From Fimbriimonas ginsengisoli Gsoil 348 (lineage in GTDB: Bacteria; Armatimonadota; Fimbriimonadia; Fimbriimonadales; Fimbriimonadaceae), in the NCBI RefSeq assembly GCF_000724625.1, contig NZ_CP007139.1, forward strand, positions 1,054,001-1,118,000: a stretch of DNA of 64,000 nucleotides, read 5' to 3'. Both the position numbers and the translations under genes were made by a program. Shown here in pieces: positions 1 through 7,544 of this stretch. The notes below the pieces were generated by a model, which saw only the letters and a list, made by a program, of their open reading frames with translations, ran no database searches and was not told where the DNA came from. Position 1 is the first letter of the stretch, and every line of letters begins with the position of its first letter.

Positions 1-1440
1 TGGCCGGTCCTGCCGGTCGTGCGGCACCATCACGAGCGGTGGGACGGTACGGGCTATCCCGACGGCCTGGCGGGAGAGAACATCCCGCTCACCGCCCGTA
101 TCATGGCAGTTGCCGACGTTTACGACGCCGTGACCTCCACCCGCTCCTACCGGCAGGCGTGGACCCACGAGCGAGCGGTTGAGCTGATCCGCCGCGAGGC
201 GGGAAGCCACTTTGACCCGGTCGTCGTCGAGTCTTTCCTCAAAGTCATCGATCGGGTCGTTAACGAAATGGCCTCTGAAGGGGTTGGGCCGCTGGTGCTC
301 AAGCACGCCGTCTCCACCGCCGTCGAGAGCAAGGCCATCCAAGCCGCTAAACATATTTCGCGCGCCTCGACCGAGCTATGGGCGCTTTACGAGGTGGCTC
401 AGTCGCTTTCCAGCAGCCTGGGGATAAAGCACACCGCCGAATTGGTCGTGCGTAAAATCGAGGAGATCTACCCCGGCGCGACCTGCGTCTTCTTCCTATG
501 GGACGCGGACGTCAGAATCCTTACCGCCGACTCGGCCTTCGGCGTCAACCGCGATTTCTTCGTCAACGCTCGAACAGTCGGGGAGGAGAGCCCATCGCTC
601 AAGGCGATCGAGAACAACACCCCGTTCTTTGGGGCGTTCGATCCTGCCGACCTCATGCTCGACTCCGTGGCCTCCGGCCTCTGGACCCCTCCCAAGACCG
701 CCCTCATCGTGCCGGTCTGCTGCGAGGGAAGGCCGATCGGGACCATCAACCTGTACCATCCGTCCGAAGATGCCTTTAGCGATTACGACCGCCAACTTCT
801 CGAGCTGATCGGCGAACGGGCGGCATCCGCTCTCTACAACGGCATTCTGTTCGACCGAACCCGGGGCGACTCCCTCAGCGATCCGCTGACCGGCGTCTAC
901 AACCTCCGGTTCCTCACGAATCACGTGGACTCCCTCTGCGACTCGGACTATGCGGAAGCGAACGAATCGGTTTTCGCCCTCCTCTGCCTCGACCTCGACA
1001 GCTTCAAGCCGATCAACGACGGTTTTGGACACGCCAAAGGAGACGCGGTCTTACGCGATGCCGCCCGCCTGTTCACCGAGGTCGTCGGTACGGCGGGGAT
1101 CGTGGCGCGTTATGGAGGGGATGAGTTCGTCGTCGTCTTGGACGGCGCCAATCAGGCCGAAGCCGAGGAGATGACCCGGCGTCTCCAAGAGGCGATCGAG
1201 ACCTACGATCCTCAATTGCATCACCGCCGGCTGGGGCAACTGCGCCTCGGCGTGAGCGTCGGCAGCGCCTGCTACCCAAGCGACGGCAAAGACTGCGCGT
1301 CCCTTCTTTCAGCGGCCGATCATCGGATGTACTCGATGAAGACGGAAAGAAAGCTTCAGCCTTTGGCGAAGCCCTCCGAACCGGCCGGCGAGCGAGAAAA
1401 CGTACTCCCAGGACTCGAGCGACCTCGCGCAGGACGTTAA
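1..1440 (+). CDS. HD-GYP / GAF / GGDEF cyclic-di-GMP protein (5' truncated)
   Basis: The reading frame is open through base 1, so the N-terminus lies outside the window. The first visible residues form the end of an HD-GYP phosphodiesterase domain (motif HHHERWDGTGYPDGL, then DVYDAVTSTRSYR). A GAF-like sensor follows at about residues 115-280. A GGDEF domain follows at about 290-455, with an intact RYGGDEF signature. HD-GYP proteins degrade c-di-GMP and GGDEF domains make it, so this would be a bifunctional or sensor-switched enzyme. No RxxD inhibitory site is seen just before GGDEF. The first potential in-window start (GTG at 19) lies inside the HD-GYP motif and cannot be the true start. The gene ends 142 bases before the subtilase gene. 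Confidence 0.93.
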   Translation, partial: WPVLPVVRHHHERWDGTGYPDGLAGENIPLTARIMAVADVYDAVTSTRSYRQAWTHERAVELIRREAGSHFDPVVVESFLKVIDRVVNEMASEGVGPLVLKHAVSTAVESKAIQAAKHISRASTELWALYEVAQSLSSSLGIKHTAELVVRKIEEIYPGATCVFFLWDADVRILTADSAFGVNRDFFVNARTVGEESPSLKAIENNTPFFGAFDPADLMLDSVASGLWTPPKTALIVPVCCEGRPIGTINLYHPSEDAFSDYDRQLLELIGERAASALYNGILFDRTRGDSLSDPLTGVYNLRFLTNHVDSLCDSDYAEANESVFALLCLDLDSFKPINDGFGHAKGDAVLRDAARLFTEVVGTAGIVARYGGDEFVVVLDGANQAEAEEMTRRLQEAIETYDPQLHHRRLGQLRLGVSVGSACYPSDGKDCASLLSAADHRMYSMKTERKLQPLAKPSEPAGERENVLPGLERPRAGR

Positions 1441-1491
1441 CCGGTTAACCACTTTTAGGGGGACAAAATCTCCTCAAGTAAACCGGTTAAC
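1436..1491. promoter_or_regulatory. twin LacI-like operators upstream of the subtilase gene
   Basis: A perfect 14-base palindrome, GTTAACCGGTTAAC, lies at 1436-1449. A second copy with one mismatch (GTAAACCGGTTAAC) lies at 1478-1491. The centres are 42 bases apart, about four helical turns, so bound proteins would face the same side of the DNA. The central CG inside A-rich and T-rich half-sites is typical of LacI-family operators; the identity of the regulator is inferred. A possible -10 (GATAAT, 1540-1545) lies downstream, without a good -35. No LacI-family gene is in the window. The first palindrome overlaps the stop codon of the preceding gene. Confidence 0.6.
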
Positions 1492-1581
1492 CCAAAATGA
1501 CAAGTATTTCTACCAGTCTTCCGCGCTGAAAAAGGGGCCGATAATTACCCGGCTGCGAGGGGAACGCCAGCGGATTTACTT

Positions 1582-3297
1582 ATGAAAGACACATTCGGCA
1601 CACGTATAATGCCGACCCACAAGAGGACTGCCCGGCGAATCGCCGGCATCTTAGCGACCGTTTCGGCCGCGGTTTCGGCATTCGGGCAAGCTCCGAGCAC
1701 CGACACATTCGTCAAGAAGGCACTGGCCGCACCCAGCGAGGGGCGGATCAATCTGCTTGTACAAAACTCGCGATCGATGACGGGGGCCGACGCCGCCAAG
1801 CTGGCGCACCTCGGAGGCTACGTTTACCGGCACCTTCCGATCGTGAAGTCGAATGCGATCAACATCCCAACCAAGAAGCTTCGAAAGCTTCTCAGCCTGC
1901 CGTTCGTCTCGCATGTTTCCGAAGATGTCTCGGTACGCAAGAGCGATGTGTACACCGTCGAGTCGAGCGGCGCGAGCACGGCTTGGCAGCAGTACAGCAC
2001 GACCGGTTCCGGAGTCGGCGTCGCCATCATCGACAGCGGCATCCGGCCCGACAACGATTTTGGCTTTCTCAACGATTGGGACTTCACCGATCTCCTCAAC
2101 AACCGGATCGTCGCCAACGCCAATTTTTCCCCCGATTCGTTTTTTGCCAACGACCTCTGCGGCCATGGAACTCACGTTGCCGGCATCGTGGGTGGAAATG
2201 GGAAGAGCTCCTCGGCCAGGAATTGCTTCGTCACCTACTACGGAATCGCCCCTGAGGCGAACCTGATCAACGTTCGAGTGCTCGATTCCCAGGGGTCCGG
2301 CACGGTCAGCCAAGTGATTGCCGGTATTCAGTGGACGGTCAATCACAAGAAGAGCTACAACATCCGGGTCATGAACCTCTCCATGGGGCATACCGTGGGA
2401 GAGAGCTACACCACCGACCCCCTGTGCCAAGCCGTCGAGCAGGCATGGAAGAGCGGCATCGTCGTCGTCTGTTCCGCCGGAAACGACGGCCGGAAGAACG
2501 CAACCCAAACCTCCGGCGCCGACAATGAGGGTTACGGCGCCAACTACGGCACGATCGAGTCGCCGGGGAACGACCCTTACGTCATCACCGTCGGCGCGAT
2601 GAAGCAGGGAGACGTCCGCAACCACGACCAGATCGCGACCTATTCGAGCCGTGGCCCTTCGAGGCTGGACTTCGTTGTGAAGCCGGACATCGTTGCCGCC
2701 GGCAACCGGGTGGTTTCCGTACTCGCTCGATACTCGTATCTCGACCGAACCTACGGCGACGTCAATGGCGTGTCCTGGACCGAATACATGACCAGTAAGC
2801 GGGACGGGATGTCGCACGACTACTTCCGGCTCTCCGGAACGTCGATGGCGGCCCCCGTCGTCTCCGGCGCGGTGGCGCTGATGCTTCAGCTCCAACCGAA
2901 GCTTTCCCCCGACACCGTCAAGGCTCGTCTCATGGCGAGCGCCGACAAGTGGCTGGCCACTTCCGGACGGGGCGACATGTTCACCTACGGAGCCGGCTAC
3001 CTCAATATTCCGGCCGCGCTGGATAGCGCGATCGTGGCGACACAGTACGCGACCAGTCCCCGAGCCTACCGGCGCTCCGACGGCAGCGTGGCGATCGATA
3101 TGGATCGGGCCATGTGGGGAACCGGAATGTCCGGGAACCGAGCCATGTGGGGAGACGGCGCGATGTCCGGAACACAACCCGATACGGTTTCGCCAAACCG
3201 AGCCATGTGGGGAGACGATGTTTGGACCGACCCAACGGTCACTACCGTTAACAGCGCGACGATCGACCTATCGTCGACCGCAATCAAGGGGGATTAA
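1582..3297 (+). CDS. secreted subtilisin-like serine peptidase (S8) with RAMWG repeats
   Basis: This is an exported S8 peptidase of 571 residues. The catalytic triad is visible: Asp151 in AIIDSGIRPD, His195 in CGHGTHVAG and Ser421 in GTSMAAP, with oxyanion Asn301 in SAGND. A hydrophobic signal segment occupies residues 20-35 (RIAGILATVSAAVSAFGQ). Residues about 40-120 look like an I9-type prodomain. After the catalytic domain the tail carries three RAMWG motifs in about 45 residues. The ATG at 1582 lacks a well-placed ribosome site; ATG 1609 (MPTHKRTARR) is a reasonable alternative and gives a more typical signal peptide. The gene sits alone behind twin palindromic operators. Confidence 0.93.
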   Translation: MKDTFGTRIMPTHKRTARRIAGILATVSAAVSAFGQAPSTDTFVKKALAAPSEGRINLLVQNSRSMTGADAAKLAHLGGYVYRHLPIVKSNAINIPTKKLRKLLSLPFVSHVSEDVSVRKSDVYTVESSGASTAWQQYSTTGSGVGVAIIDSGIRPDNDFGFLNDWDFTDLLNNRIVANANFSPDSFFANDLCGHGTHVAGIVGGNGKSSSARNCFVTYYGIAPEANLINVRVLDSQGSGTVSQVIAGIQWTVNHKKSYNIRVMNLSMGHTVGESYTTDPLCQAVEQAWKSGIVVVCSAGNDGRKNATQTSGADNEGYGANYGTIESPGNDPYVITVGAMKQGDVRNHDQIATYSSRGPSRLDFVVKPDIVAAGNRVVSVLARYSYLDRTYGDVNGVSWTEYMTSKRDGMSHDYFRLSGTSMAAPVVSGAVALMLQLQPKLSPDTVKARLMASADKWLATSGRGDMFTYGAGYLNIPAALDSAIVATQYATSPRAYRRSDGSVAIDMDRAMWGTGMSGNRAMWGDGAMSGTQPDTVSPNRAMWGDDVWTDPTVTTVNSATIDLSSTAIKGD

Positions 3298-3301
3298 GGA
3301 A

Positions 3302-3349
3302 ATGAACCTATTCATGCGCATGGTCCGAAGAATCATCTGGGGCGAATAG
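3302..3349 (+). CDS. possible 15-residue peptide MNLFMRMVRRIIWGE
   Basis: Four bases after the subtilase stop there is an ATG-initiated frame of 15 codons with a TAG stop. A purine-rich AAGGGGG run ends about nine bases upstream of the ATG, which suits translation. The peptide is basic and amphipathic and ends in IIWGE, echoing the MWG motifs of the subtilase tail. It lies before the shared terminator, so it would be on the same transcript. No known family is recognised and an open frame this short can occur by chance. Confidence 0.3.
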   Translation: MNLFMRMVRRIIWGE

Positions 3350-3365
3350 CCTCTAGATCCGAGCC

Positions 3366-3405
3366 AAAAAACCCCGTCCCACAATAAGTGTGGGACGGGG
3401 TTTTT
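3366..3405. terminator. bidirectional rho-independent terminator
   Basis: A perfect 12-bp stem (CCCCGTCCCACA paired with TGTGGGACGGGG) has a 5-base loop (ATAAG). It is flanked by a run of A on the left and T on the right. It separates the plus-strand subtilase from the minus-strand CoA-binding gene, so it can terminate both converging transcripts. Confidence 0.93.
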
Positions 3406-3424
3406 CTTGTCTGCTGGCTGGTGA

Positions 3425-3961
3425 CTACCGCATCTTGCGGCGCTGCGCCGTGATCACTTCCGTGTTCATTCCGGCCCAGTGCAACGCGCCGGCATAGCGG
3501 CCATGCTCCATCTTGATGCAACGGTCGACGACGACCGACAGCCCCGCATCCAGCGCCCGGTCGGCCGACGGTAGGTCGATAATCCGGAGCTGCATCCAAA
3601 CTGCCTTCGCGCCGATGGCGATCGCCTCGTCGACGATTGCGGGAACCTCGGACGCCGGGCGAAAGACCTCGACGATATCCACCGGCTCCGGAATGCTTTT
3701 CAGGTCGGGGTACGACTTCTCGCCCAAGATCTCGGTCGCACGAGGGTTGACCGGAATCACCCGATACCCCTCGTCCTGCAGGTAAGAGGCGACCATGTTG
3801 CTCGCCTTCGTCTTCTCGGTGGAAAGGCCGACGATGGCGATCGTCTTGGCGTCGGACAGCATATCGCGAATGGCGCGGGTGTTCTGGTACTTCTCCCTCT
3901 GCTCGGCCGTGAGCTGGGTGTTGAGGCTTATATCGCAGACAGAGCTTGGTCCAAATCCCAT
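3425..3961 (-). CDS. CoA-binding protein (YccU-like)
   Basis: This 178-residue protein has a Rossmann-type CoA-binding domain. AIVGLSTEKTKASN is the nucleotide loop, followed by GYRVIPVNP, EVFRPASEVP and the ending segment DRCIKMEH. It matches the small stand-alone CoA-binding family, whose function is not well defined. The ATG at 3961 lies 34 bases inside the end of the upstream metY gene, which suggests translational coupling. It is the last gene of the cupin-metY-CoA-binding operon and ends 20 bases from the bidirectional terminator. Confidence 0.88.
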   Translation of the reverse strand: MGFGPSSVCDISLNTQLTAEQREKYQNTRAIRDMLSDAKTIAIVGLSTEKTKASNMVASYLQDEGYRVIPVNPRATEILGEKSYPDLKSIPEPVDIVEVFRPASEVPAIVDEAIAIGAKAVWMQLRIIDLPSADRALDAGLSVVVDRCIKMEHGRYAGALHWAGMNTEVITAQRRKMR

Positions 3962-5217
3962 AGCAGATCCTCCAGAGTTTCGAGGCCGACCGATAGACGG
4001 ATCGTCGAGGGGGTGATGCCGGCGGCGACGAGCTCGTCGTCCGAAAGCTGTTGGTGGGTCGTGGAAGCCGGGTGAATCACAAGGCTCTTCGCGTCTCCCA
4101 CATTCGCGAGGTGCGAGAAAAGCTGCAACGATTCGATAAACCGCTTCCCCGCGTCTCGCGCGTCTTCGTCGCTCGATTCGATCTCGAACGAGAGCACGGC
4201 GCCCGGCCCCTTCGGCAGGTACTTCTTCGCCCGCTCGTAATGCGGGTGGCTCGGCAGCCCCGCGTAGTGCACGCGTCGAACTCGAGAATGCCCGTCCAAG
4301 AACTTGGCCACTCCGGCCGCGTTCGCGACGTGGCGATCCATCCTAAGCGCCAATGTCTCCAACCCCTGGAGCAGCAAGAACGAATTCATCGGCGAGATGC
4401 AAGCGCCGGTGTCCCGAACCGTCTCCGCCCGCAGCTTCATCAAGAATCCGTAATGACCGAAGGTGTCAAAAAATCGGAGGCCGTGATAGGAAGGCGAAGC
4501 CTCGGCGATCGTCGCGTGCCGGGAGAAATCGAAGTCGCCCGAATCTACCACGACTCCGCCGATGCTGGTGCCGTGGCCGCCGATGAACTTGGTGGCCGAG
4601 TGGACCACGATCGTGGCGCCCCACTCGATCGGCCGGCACAAGTAGGGGGTAGCGAACGTGCTGTCCACGACCAATGGGATCCGCTTCGCCTTGGCCAACG
4701 CACCCAACGCCTCCAGATCGGCGATGCTCCCCACCGGATTGCCGATCACTTCCACGAACAGCATCCGCGTCTTGGAAGTGATCGCCGCTTCCCATGCCGC
4801 GATGTCGTCCGGATCGACGAACTTCACTTGAACCGAAAGCTTCTTCAGCGTGTGCGTGAGCTGGGTTAGGCTTCCCCCGTAAAGCTGCGTCGAGGCGACG
4901 ATCTCGTCGCCAGGCGAGCACAAGGTCATGATCGTGCCGAACTGCGCCGCCATACCGCTCGCCACCGCCATCGAGCCGGTTCCTCCTTCTAGGGAGGCCA
5001 TCCGCTCCTCGAAGACTGCGGTCGTCGGATTGCTGATGCGGGAGTAGATGTTTCCGTACTGCTTCAGCTCGAAGAGGTGGGCCGCTTCGTCGGTGCTTTC
5101 GAAGACGTAAGAGGTCGTTTGGTAAATCGGAACCGCCCGTGCTCCCACGTATGGATCGGGAATCTGCCCGGCATGCAGCATGCGGGTCTCAAAGCCAAAG
5201 TTGCGTCTGTTTTCCAA
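3928..5217 (-). CDS. metY: O-acetylhomoserine sulfhydrylase (Cys/Met metabolism PLP enzyme)
   Basis: This 429-residue protein belongs to the cystathionine gamma-synthase fold. The start, ETRMLHAGQIPDPYVGARAVPIYQTTSY, is typical of O-acetylhomoserine aminocarboxypropyltransferase. The PLP lysine is in VVHSATKFIGGHGTS, the substrate-site YSRISNPT is present, and the end SVGLETLEDLLWDLDQAL is standard. It would form homocysteine from O-acetylhomoserine and sulfide. The gene lies 24 bases after the cupin gene and overlaps the CoA-binding gene. A related gamma-lyase function cannot be excluded by sequence alone, but the length and N-terminus favour MetY. Confidence 0.9.
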   Translation of the reverse strand: MENRRNFGFETRMLHAGQIPDPYVGARAVPIYQTTSYVFESTDEAAHLFELKQYGNIYSRISNPTTAVFEERMASLEGGTGSMAVASGMAAQFGTIMTLCSPGDEIVASTQLYGGSLTQLTHTLKKLSVQVKFVDPDDIAAWEAAITSKTRMLFVEVIGNPVGSIADLEALGALAKAKRIPLVVDSTFATPYLCRPIEWGATIVVHSATKFIGGHGTSIGGVVVDSGDFDFSRHATIAEASPSYHGLRFFDTFGHYGFLMKLRAETVRDTGACISPMNSFLLLQGLETLALRMDRHVANAAGVAKFLDGHSRVRRVHYAGLPSHPHYERAKKYLPKGPGAVLSFEIESSDEDARDAGKRFIESLQLFSHLANVGDAKSLVIHPASTTHQQLSDDELVAAGITPSTIRLSVGLETLEDLLWDLDQALSAI

Positions 5218-5241
5218 TCGGTTCCCCGTGCGATGAAGCCG

Positions 5242-5679
5242 CTAGACACGAATGAAGCTCGCGACCGGCTCGTTCGCGTTGAGCTCCTCCAGTTCCCGCG
5301 GCCCCGGACGCTGGGGCCGGTCCCGATCGGTACTGACGACGCATAGAAATCCAAGCTCTTCCCCGCTCGTGGCTCGAAACTGATGCCAAGTTAGCGGCGG
5401 AACATGTACTACGTCGTGGGTCCCGATCTCAGTCACCCGATCGCCCACCAATACCTGGCCCGAGCCGCGAATGATCATCACCAGATGCACGTGCTCGTGC
5501 CGTTCGAGCGTAGAATGCCCCCCTTCCGCGATCTCGAAATATCGAAACTCGACCGGCATCCCATCCGCACCCTTGAAAAGGGTCTGCCGGGTGATGCTCT
5601 TAAAGTGCGTCCCATCCTCTTTATAAGGGTGGACGTCGACACTCTCCCACCGAAAACCGCCGCTATGATGTCGGACCAT
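5242..5679 (-). CDS. cupin-domain protein
   Basis: This 145-residue single-cupin protein has the first cupin motif with metal-ligand histidines (STLERHEHVHLVMIIRGSGQV) and a second motif around VPPLTWHQFRA. The substrate is unknown. It lies first in a minus-strand operon, 24 bases before metY, so a role linked to sulfur amino-acid metabolism is possible but unproven. The C-terminal tail (PQRPGPRELEELNANEPVASFIRV) is outside the cupin core. Confidence 0.8.
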   Translation of the reverse strand: MVRHHSGGFRWESVDVHPYKEDGTHFKSITRQTLFKGADGMPVEFRYFEIAEGGHSTLERHEHVHLVMIIRGSGQVLVGDRVTEIGTHDVVHVPPLTWHQFRATSGEELGFLCVVSTDRDRPQRPGPRELEELNANEPVASFIRV

Positions 5680-5725
5680 GGAATCTAAATAACGACCGCC
5701 GCCAAATCTTCATCGCGATCGGGCC

Positions 5726-5839
5726 GGTCCCCCGAGGATACCCCCCGGACCGCCGCTCTCCAGAGCGGCCTCCCGTCGTACTGCGTACAACGTTGGTGGG
5801 CGAGACGCCCGGTGTCCGGGATGCGGTCGGGACGACCGC
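5726..5839. repeat. cluster of consecutive hairpins between divergent genes
   Basis: Five or six inverted repeats follow one another: GGTCC/GGACC (5726-5751), CCGCTCT-CC-AGAGCGG (5753-5768), GTAC-TGC-GTAC (5778-5788), GGGCG-AGA-CGCCC (5798-5810), overlapping CCCGG-TGT-CCGGG (5808-5820), and GCGGTCG-GGA-CGACCGC (5823-5839). No convincing open frame covers the block. It separates the divergent cupin and GH26-like genes, so it is not a simple terminator between converging genes. It resembles REP-type multi-hairpin intergenic DNA. Confidence 0.6.
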
Positions 5840-5882
5840 GCTCCGTTGCTTGGCAAATGAATGGAATCTTCCGTAACCGTGC

Positions 5883-7496
5883 GTGCCTCGCCGCGTCCCT
5901 CCACTTGTGAGGCATCGCGGAGTTGCGTTGAAGAGCCTCGGGTCGCTCGGACTCGCGGGGGTGCTGCTGCTCGGCTCTTACGCCATCGTATTACGACACC
6001 GTCACGAGTACGTCCCCGCCGAAGCGATGGCCCGAAAGAGGTTTTACGCGGATCTCGTCAAGTCCGAGCCGACCGCCGCCAACTTCAAGCTACTCGCGGA
6101 GGCAGATGTCCAAACCGCTGACTTCGAAGGCGCGAAACAGGCTTTCGGCAAGGCCGCGGAGATCTACCGGTCGAAGAACCTCCCGAGCGAAGGCTACGCT
6201 ACCGAGCGTCTCTCCCAACGCTATGAGGTAGTAGCCAAGCCGTTCATCCACCTGCCGAAGCCGAGAAAAACTTTAGGCGTTCCAAGCGTCCCTCTAGCCC
6301 TCCACGAACCGGTCTACGGCTGCTATACCGGGGCATTCATTGACCACGAGGACACAATTCGGGGGACTTATCGCGACGAATACGGCGCCTGGCGGCGCGA
6401 TGCGAGCGCTTTCAACCATCTCACAAACACCCACCACGCGATCTTCTTTATGTATCTCGGATACGGACGGTCGTTCCCCGCCAAGTTCGTTCGGCACATG
6501 AACGATAACGGGGCCGCCGCCCAGATCGCCCTCGAACCGGACAAGCTGAGCGCGGTCAAAGACGACGCCTATCTCCATGCGTTCGCGAAAGCCGCGCGAG
6601 AGTCCCGCACCCCGATCTTTCTCCGCTTCGCAAGCGAGATGAACGGCGACTGGGTGCCTTACAACGGCAACCCCGCCTTGTACATCGAAAAATTCCGCCT
6701 CGTCGCCAGGGTCATGCATGCGGAAGCGCCGAACGTGGCGATGGTTTGGTGTCCATTCGAGACGCCGGTGCGTACGATCGCCGACTACTATCCCGGCGCG
6801 AGCGCCGTCGACTGGGTCGGTCTCAACGTTTACAGCGTTCCTTTCTGGGACAACAACCCGAGACGGCCGGCCGATTGGCGCGACCCGTCCGATTCTCTCC
6901 GCTACGTCTACGATCGATATGCCAAGCGCCATCCGATCATGATCTGCGAGTATGCAGCCTCACACCGGTCGTCGCTTGACAACATCGGCCGGTCGGAGCT
7001 CGCCCGGACCAAGATGGCGGAGTTATATGCCGCCCTTCCGCGCAAATATCCCCGAGTAAAAGCGGTCTGCTGGTTAAGCATGAACGCGATCAAGCACGCG
7101 ATCCCGGGGCGGCAGAGCAACGACTATTCCCTCCTTGGCGATCCTGGCGTTCTCCACCGCTACGCGGAGCTCTTGCGCGATCCTTATTTTCTCCGCGCGG
7201 TTCCACGCCAAGGCCATGCGTCGGCTCCGCAGCGAACGATTCCCCTCGAGGACGGACGAACGCTGACCGGACGGATATCGCTAAGCGCCTGGGTGAAGCT
7301 GTACGACGATTACCCGCGCGTCATTTGGCGAGTAAACGGAGACGAGCGCCAAGCTTCCGCCTTGCCGGGGCCGCATCGGTGGGTGCTGGACACCTCCTCG
7401 ATTCCCGAGGGACCGGCCACGATCGAACTTCTCGTTCTCGATAGCGTCGGCCGCGAGGTCGCCCACGCGACGCGATATGTAACCGTCACCCACTAA
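5883..7496 (+). CDS. GH26-like glycoside hydrolase, membrane-anchored
   Basis: This 537-residue protein has an N-terminal hydrophobic segment (LGSLGLAGVLLLGSYAIVL) and a short alpha-helical TPR-like stretch (residues 45-105). A (beta/alpha)8 domain follows at about 135-440. Motifs fit GH26 beta-mannanases: IFLRFASEMNGDW (acid/base Glu region), MVWCPFE, VDWVGLNVYS and IMICEYAAS (nucleophile Glu region). A C-terminal beta-rich domain follows. GTG 5883, GTG 5907 and TTG 5928 are all possible starts; all keep the membrane segment. Mannan cleavage is inferred from the family. The next gene starts 48 bases after its stop. Confidence 0.78.
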   Translation: MPRRVPPLVRHRGVALKSLGSLGLAGVLLLGSYAIVLRHRHEYVPAEAMARKRFYADLVKSEPTAANFKLLAEADVQTADFEGAKQAFGKAAEIYRSKNLPSEGYATERLSQRYEVVAKPFIHLPKPRKTLGVPSVPLALHEPVYGCYTGAFIDHEDTIRGTYRDEYGAWRRDASAFNHLTNTHHAIFFMYLGYGRSFPAKFVRHMNDNGAAAQIALEPDKLSAVKDDAYLHAFAKAARESRTPIFLRFASEMNGDWVPYNGNPALYIEKFRLVARVMHAEAPNVAMVWCPFETPVRTIADYYPGASAVDWVGLNVYSVPFWDNNPRRPADWRDPSDSLRYVYDRYAKRHPIMICEYAASHRSSLDNIGRSELARTKMAELYAALPRKYPRVKAVCWLSMNAIKHAIPGRQSNDYSLLGDPGVLHRYAELLRDPYFLRAVPRQGHASAPQRTIPLEDGRTLTGRISLSAWVKLYDDYPRVIWRVNGDERQASALPGPHRWVLDTSSIPEGPATIELLVLDSVGREVAHATRYVTVTH

Positions 7497-7544
7497 TTGT
7501 GGGAACATCTCGTTTCGGGGAAGCATCCTAGCGGCGGAGACATC

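Noticed and set aside
1651-3177. 508-codon open frame on the minus strand
   Set aside because: It is the antisense shadow of the subtilase gene; the residues are Arg/Val/Gly-rich with no family motif, while the plus frame has all catalytic residues.
6319-6335. 15-base match (GCTATACCGGGGCAT) to the repeat at 10481
   Set aside because: It lies in the coding sequence of the GH26-like gene, and one or two chance matches of this length are expected in 64 kb.
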